Shown here: positions 62,385 through 64,000 of the stretch, piece by piece
How the letters are laid out: every line of letters starts with the position of its first letter
Numbering within the stretch: position 1 is the first letter of the stretch
NCBI RefSeq assembly: GCF_014495845.1
Contig: NZ_CP061080.1
Location: 1,477,001 to 1,541,000, forward strand
Source of the DNA: Aquibium microcysteis
GTDB taxonomy: Bacteria; Pseudomonadota; Alphaproteobacteria; Rhizobiales; Rhizobiaceae
Direction of reading: 5' to 3'
Length of the DNA: 64,000 nt
Made by a program: the position numbers and the translations under genes
The notes under the pieces: model-generated
Databases searched by the model: none
What the model saw: the letters and a program-made list of their open reading frames with translations, nothing else
What the model was told of the DNA's origin: nothing

Positions 62385-64000
62385 TCAGCGGGTGAGCTTC
62401 AGAACCTTGCTGCGCAGGTCCCCGCCGGCAGCCCAAGGCCTGGACGTCGGATCGACGTGGATGGACACGCCGCCGAGGTCGTCGCCGCCGTCCGGATCGG
62501 CGCCTGGAACGACGATGGCCGCCCCGGGTCCTCCCAGCGATCCGGTACCGGGATCGACCGCCGCAGGTCCGCCCTGATAGCCGCCGCCGGCGCCGCCGGT
62601 GCACGGTCCACCCGCGCAGACGATGTCGGGATCGCGGACGGCCGCGACCGGCGCGGTGGCGCTGTACTGAGACGACGGATCCGGCGACCCGCCGGGATCG
62701 GTCCCGCCGAACTGCGGTGCCGGATCAGGGTCGGCCGTTCCTCCTGGATCATACCCGGCGTTGGGATCCGGGTTGTAGGGGTTGCGCCCGGAATAGTCGG
62801 GATCCTGCGTTCCGTAGGCGTTGACCAGGGCGTCAGGATCCATCCCCGAATAATCGATGTCCGGATCGGGAACCGCCGCCACCGGCTGCGGATCGATGCC
62901 GCCGCCGGGCGCCGGCGCGGCGGGCATCTGCATGATGACCGGCTGGACGAGGACCGGACGGGCGGGCGGTGGCGCCTGGACCACGACCGGCTGGGCGGCG
63001 GGCACCGGCTGGGGCGCCGGCTGGGGCGCAGCCAGGACGGGTGCCGGGGTCGGCGCGACGGGAACGGGCTGGACCGGTGCCCTGGCGACCGGCACGGGTG
63101 ACGGTGTGCGCGGGCTGATCGTGCTGTTGGGCGGCGCGGCGGCGACCGGAGCCTGCCTCGCCACGGGCGCAGGCGCCTGCACCACGGCCGGCGCGCGCTG
63201 CGGCTGCCGTGCCGCCTGCAGCAGCGGAGCGACGACCTGACCGATCACGGCCGGCGACGGAGCCGGCTGCGTCCGCGCCACGAACGGTGCGGGGGCGGCC
63301 TGATACGCCGGGGTCCTGGCGGCGCGCGGCGCGGCAGCGGGGGCATTGCCGAGACCCGAAACGGTGGAAGCCGGCGCCGCAGGAGCCGTCGACGGATCGA
63401 GAGCCGCCCGGTTCGGCGTTGCGGCCGGCGGCGCTGCCGCGGCGGTCGTGGCCGGTGCGGGGTGCAGCGGCATGGCGGCGACCTGCGTGGCGATGATCCT
63501 GGCCTCGCGGTAGGCGACCTGCGCCTGCGTCGCCCGGCCGGCGTCTTCCGCCTCGATGCCGGTCTTCAGCTTGCCTGCCAGCTGCAGCAGCAGCGCGTTG
63601 CGACGATTGAGGTACTCCTCGCGCGCGTTGCCGGCGTCCCGGGCGAAACCCGCCGCCAGCCGGAAGCGCAAGGCAGCATGCATGAAACGGCCGTCCCGGA
63701 CGGCCGCGAGGGCGCTGCGGTTGAACTCGCGGCTCCTGATCCCGTTGCCGGACGGATCCGCGCCGGCGTTCGACAGTCCGTCGCTCGGTTCGAGCTGGGA
63801 CAGGGCCTGCTGCAGAAGGCCCGCCGCACCGCCCGGCGCCGGTCGGACCGATGACATCGGCTGCGGACTGGGATCGAGAATGCAGAGCCAGGAGCAGCCG
63901 GGGCAATCGTTCTCGGCGCCCAGCTTCAGCCCCGGCCCGCAGAACGGATCGGCGCCGGCCGGAAACGACCAGAGAGCGAACAGAATGCCGCCGACGAGCG
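62385..64000 (-). CDS. Pro/Ala-rich probable exported protein (5' end outside window)
   Basis: The frame is open to the right edge; the ATG at 63857 is probably internal, because the upstream codons continue with a hydrophobic segment (LVGGILFALWSFPAGA) and a Cys-rich stretch (CGPG, CPGCSWLC) that look like the end of a signal peptide and a small domain. A helical segment follows (RFRLAAGFARDAGNAREEY), then a ~330-residue low-complexity Pro/Ala/Val/Gln region and an Asp/Pro/Gly-rich tail. It probably sits in the periplasm or at the cell surface. I recognise no family; it is on the same strand as the NRPS-like gene but 367 bases upstream of it. Confidence 0.6.
   Translation of the reverse strand, partial: LVGGILFALWSFPAGADPFCGPGLKLGAENDCPGCSWLCILDPSPQPMSSVRPAPGGAAGLLQQALSQLEPSDGLSNAGADPSGNGIRSREFNRSALAAVRDGRFMHAALRFRLAAGFARDAGNAREEYLNRRNALLLQLAGKLKTGIEAEDAGRATQAQVAYREARIIATQVAAMPLHPAPATTAAAAPPAATPNRAALDPSTAPAAPASTVSGLGNAPAAAPRAARTPAYQAAPAPFVARTQPAPSPAVIGQVVAPLLQAARQPQRAPAVVQAPAPVARQAPVAAAPPNSTISPRTPSPVPVARAPVQPVPVAPTPAPVLAAPQPAPQPVPAAQPVVVQAPPPARPVLVQPVIMQMPAAPAPGGGIDPQPVAAVPDPDIDYSGMDPDALVNAYGTQDPDYSGRNPYNPDPNAGYDPGGTADPDPAPQFGGTDPGGSPDPSSQYSATAPVAAVRDPDIVCAGGPCTGGAGGGYQGGPAAVDPGTGSLGGPGAAIVVPGADPDGGDDLGGVSIHVDPTSRPWAAGGDLRSKVLKLTR

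Overview
This window looks like a chromosomal segment of a GC-rich alphaproteobacterium, most likely order Hyphomicrobiales (Rhizobiales). The clues are a rhizobial-type seven-gene glycerol ABC operon (glpDSTPQUV order), the alphaproteobacterial order nuoN-birA-rnj-mce-DUF1467-proS-lolC-lolD, a short-form ProS, and several palindromic dispersed repeats. No rRNA, tRNA or CRISPR array was found.

Layout. (1) 1-4510 is the right part of a Tn5053/Tn7-superfamily transposon: the 3' part of a TniB-type ATPase, a short TniQ, a cargo gene that fuses a GHKL ATPase to a PD-(D/E)XK nuclease, and an end with four copies of a ~14-bp repeat closing at a TGTACA terminus near 4510. (2) 4709-10138 encodes a very large Gly-rich autotransporter. 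(3) 10508-12490 holds a D-alanine--D-alanine ligase and a Stf0-type sulfotransferase. (4) 12713-20619 is the glycerol operon on the minus strand. Its two ATPases have complementary motif losses that predict one consensus and one degenerate ATP site. (5) 20620-21682 is a repeat-rich gap. (6) 21683-42424 is a long minus-strand housekeeping block: lolDC, proS, a candidate small RNA, DUF1467, mce, rnj, birA and complex I genes nuoE-N. Complex I starts at nuoE, so nuoABCD must lie elsewhere. It carries two small membrane ORFs and two copies of a helix-hairpin-helix module.

(7) 42582-52428 is an amino or imino acid catabolic cluster: a saccharopine-dehydrogenase-like enzyme, an amino-acid ABC transporter, a DapA-family enzyme, an aldehyde dehydrogenase, and an HcnABC-like three-subunit flavin/iron-sulfur dehydrogenase. 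A divergent LysR regulator and a solute-binding protein complete it. (8) 52850-62017 is a compact biosynthetic locus: a carrier protein-thioesterase, an Sfp-type phosphopantetheinyl transferase and, convergent to them, a 2389-residue NRPS-like protein. That protein combines carrier, condensation, TupA-like ATP-grasp, adenylation, hydrolase, a detached adenylation C-subdomain, carrier, thioesterase and Ig-like domains. All three hydrolase/thioesterase domains of the locus have Cys at the nucleophile position. (9) 62385-64000 is the 3' part of a Pro-rich, probably exported protein that runs off the right edge.

The least described parts are the NRPS/ATP-grasp locus and the transposon-borne GHKL-nuclease. 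All family calls come from reading motifs by eye; no database search was possible.
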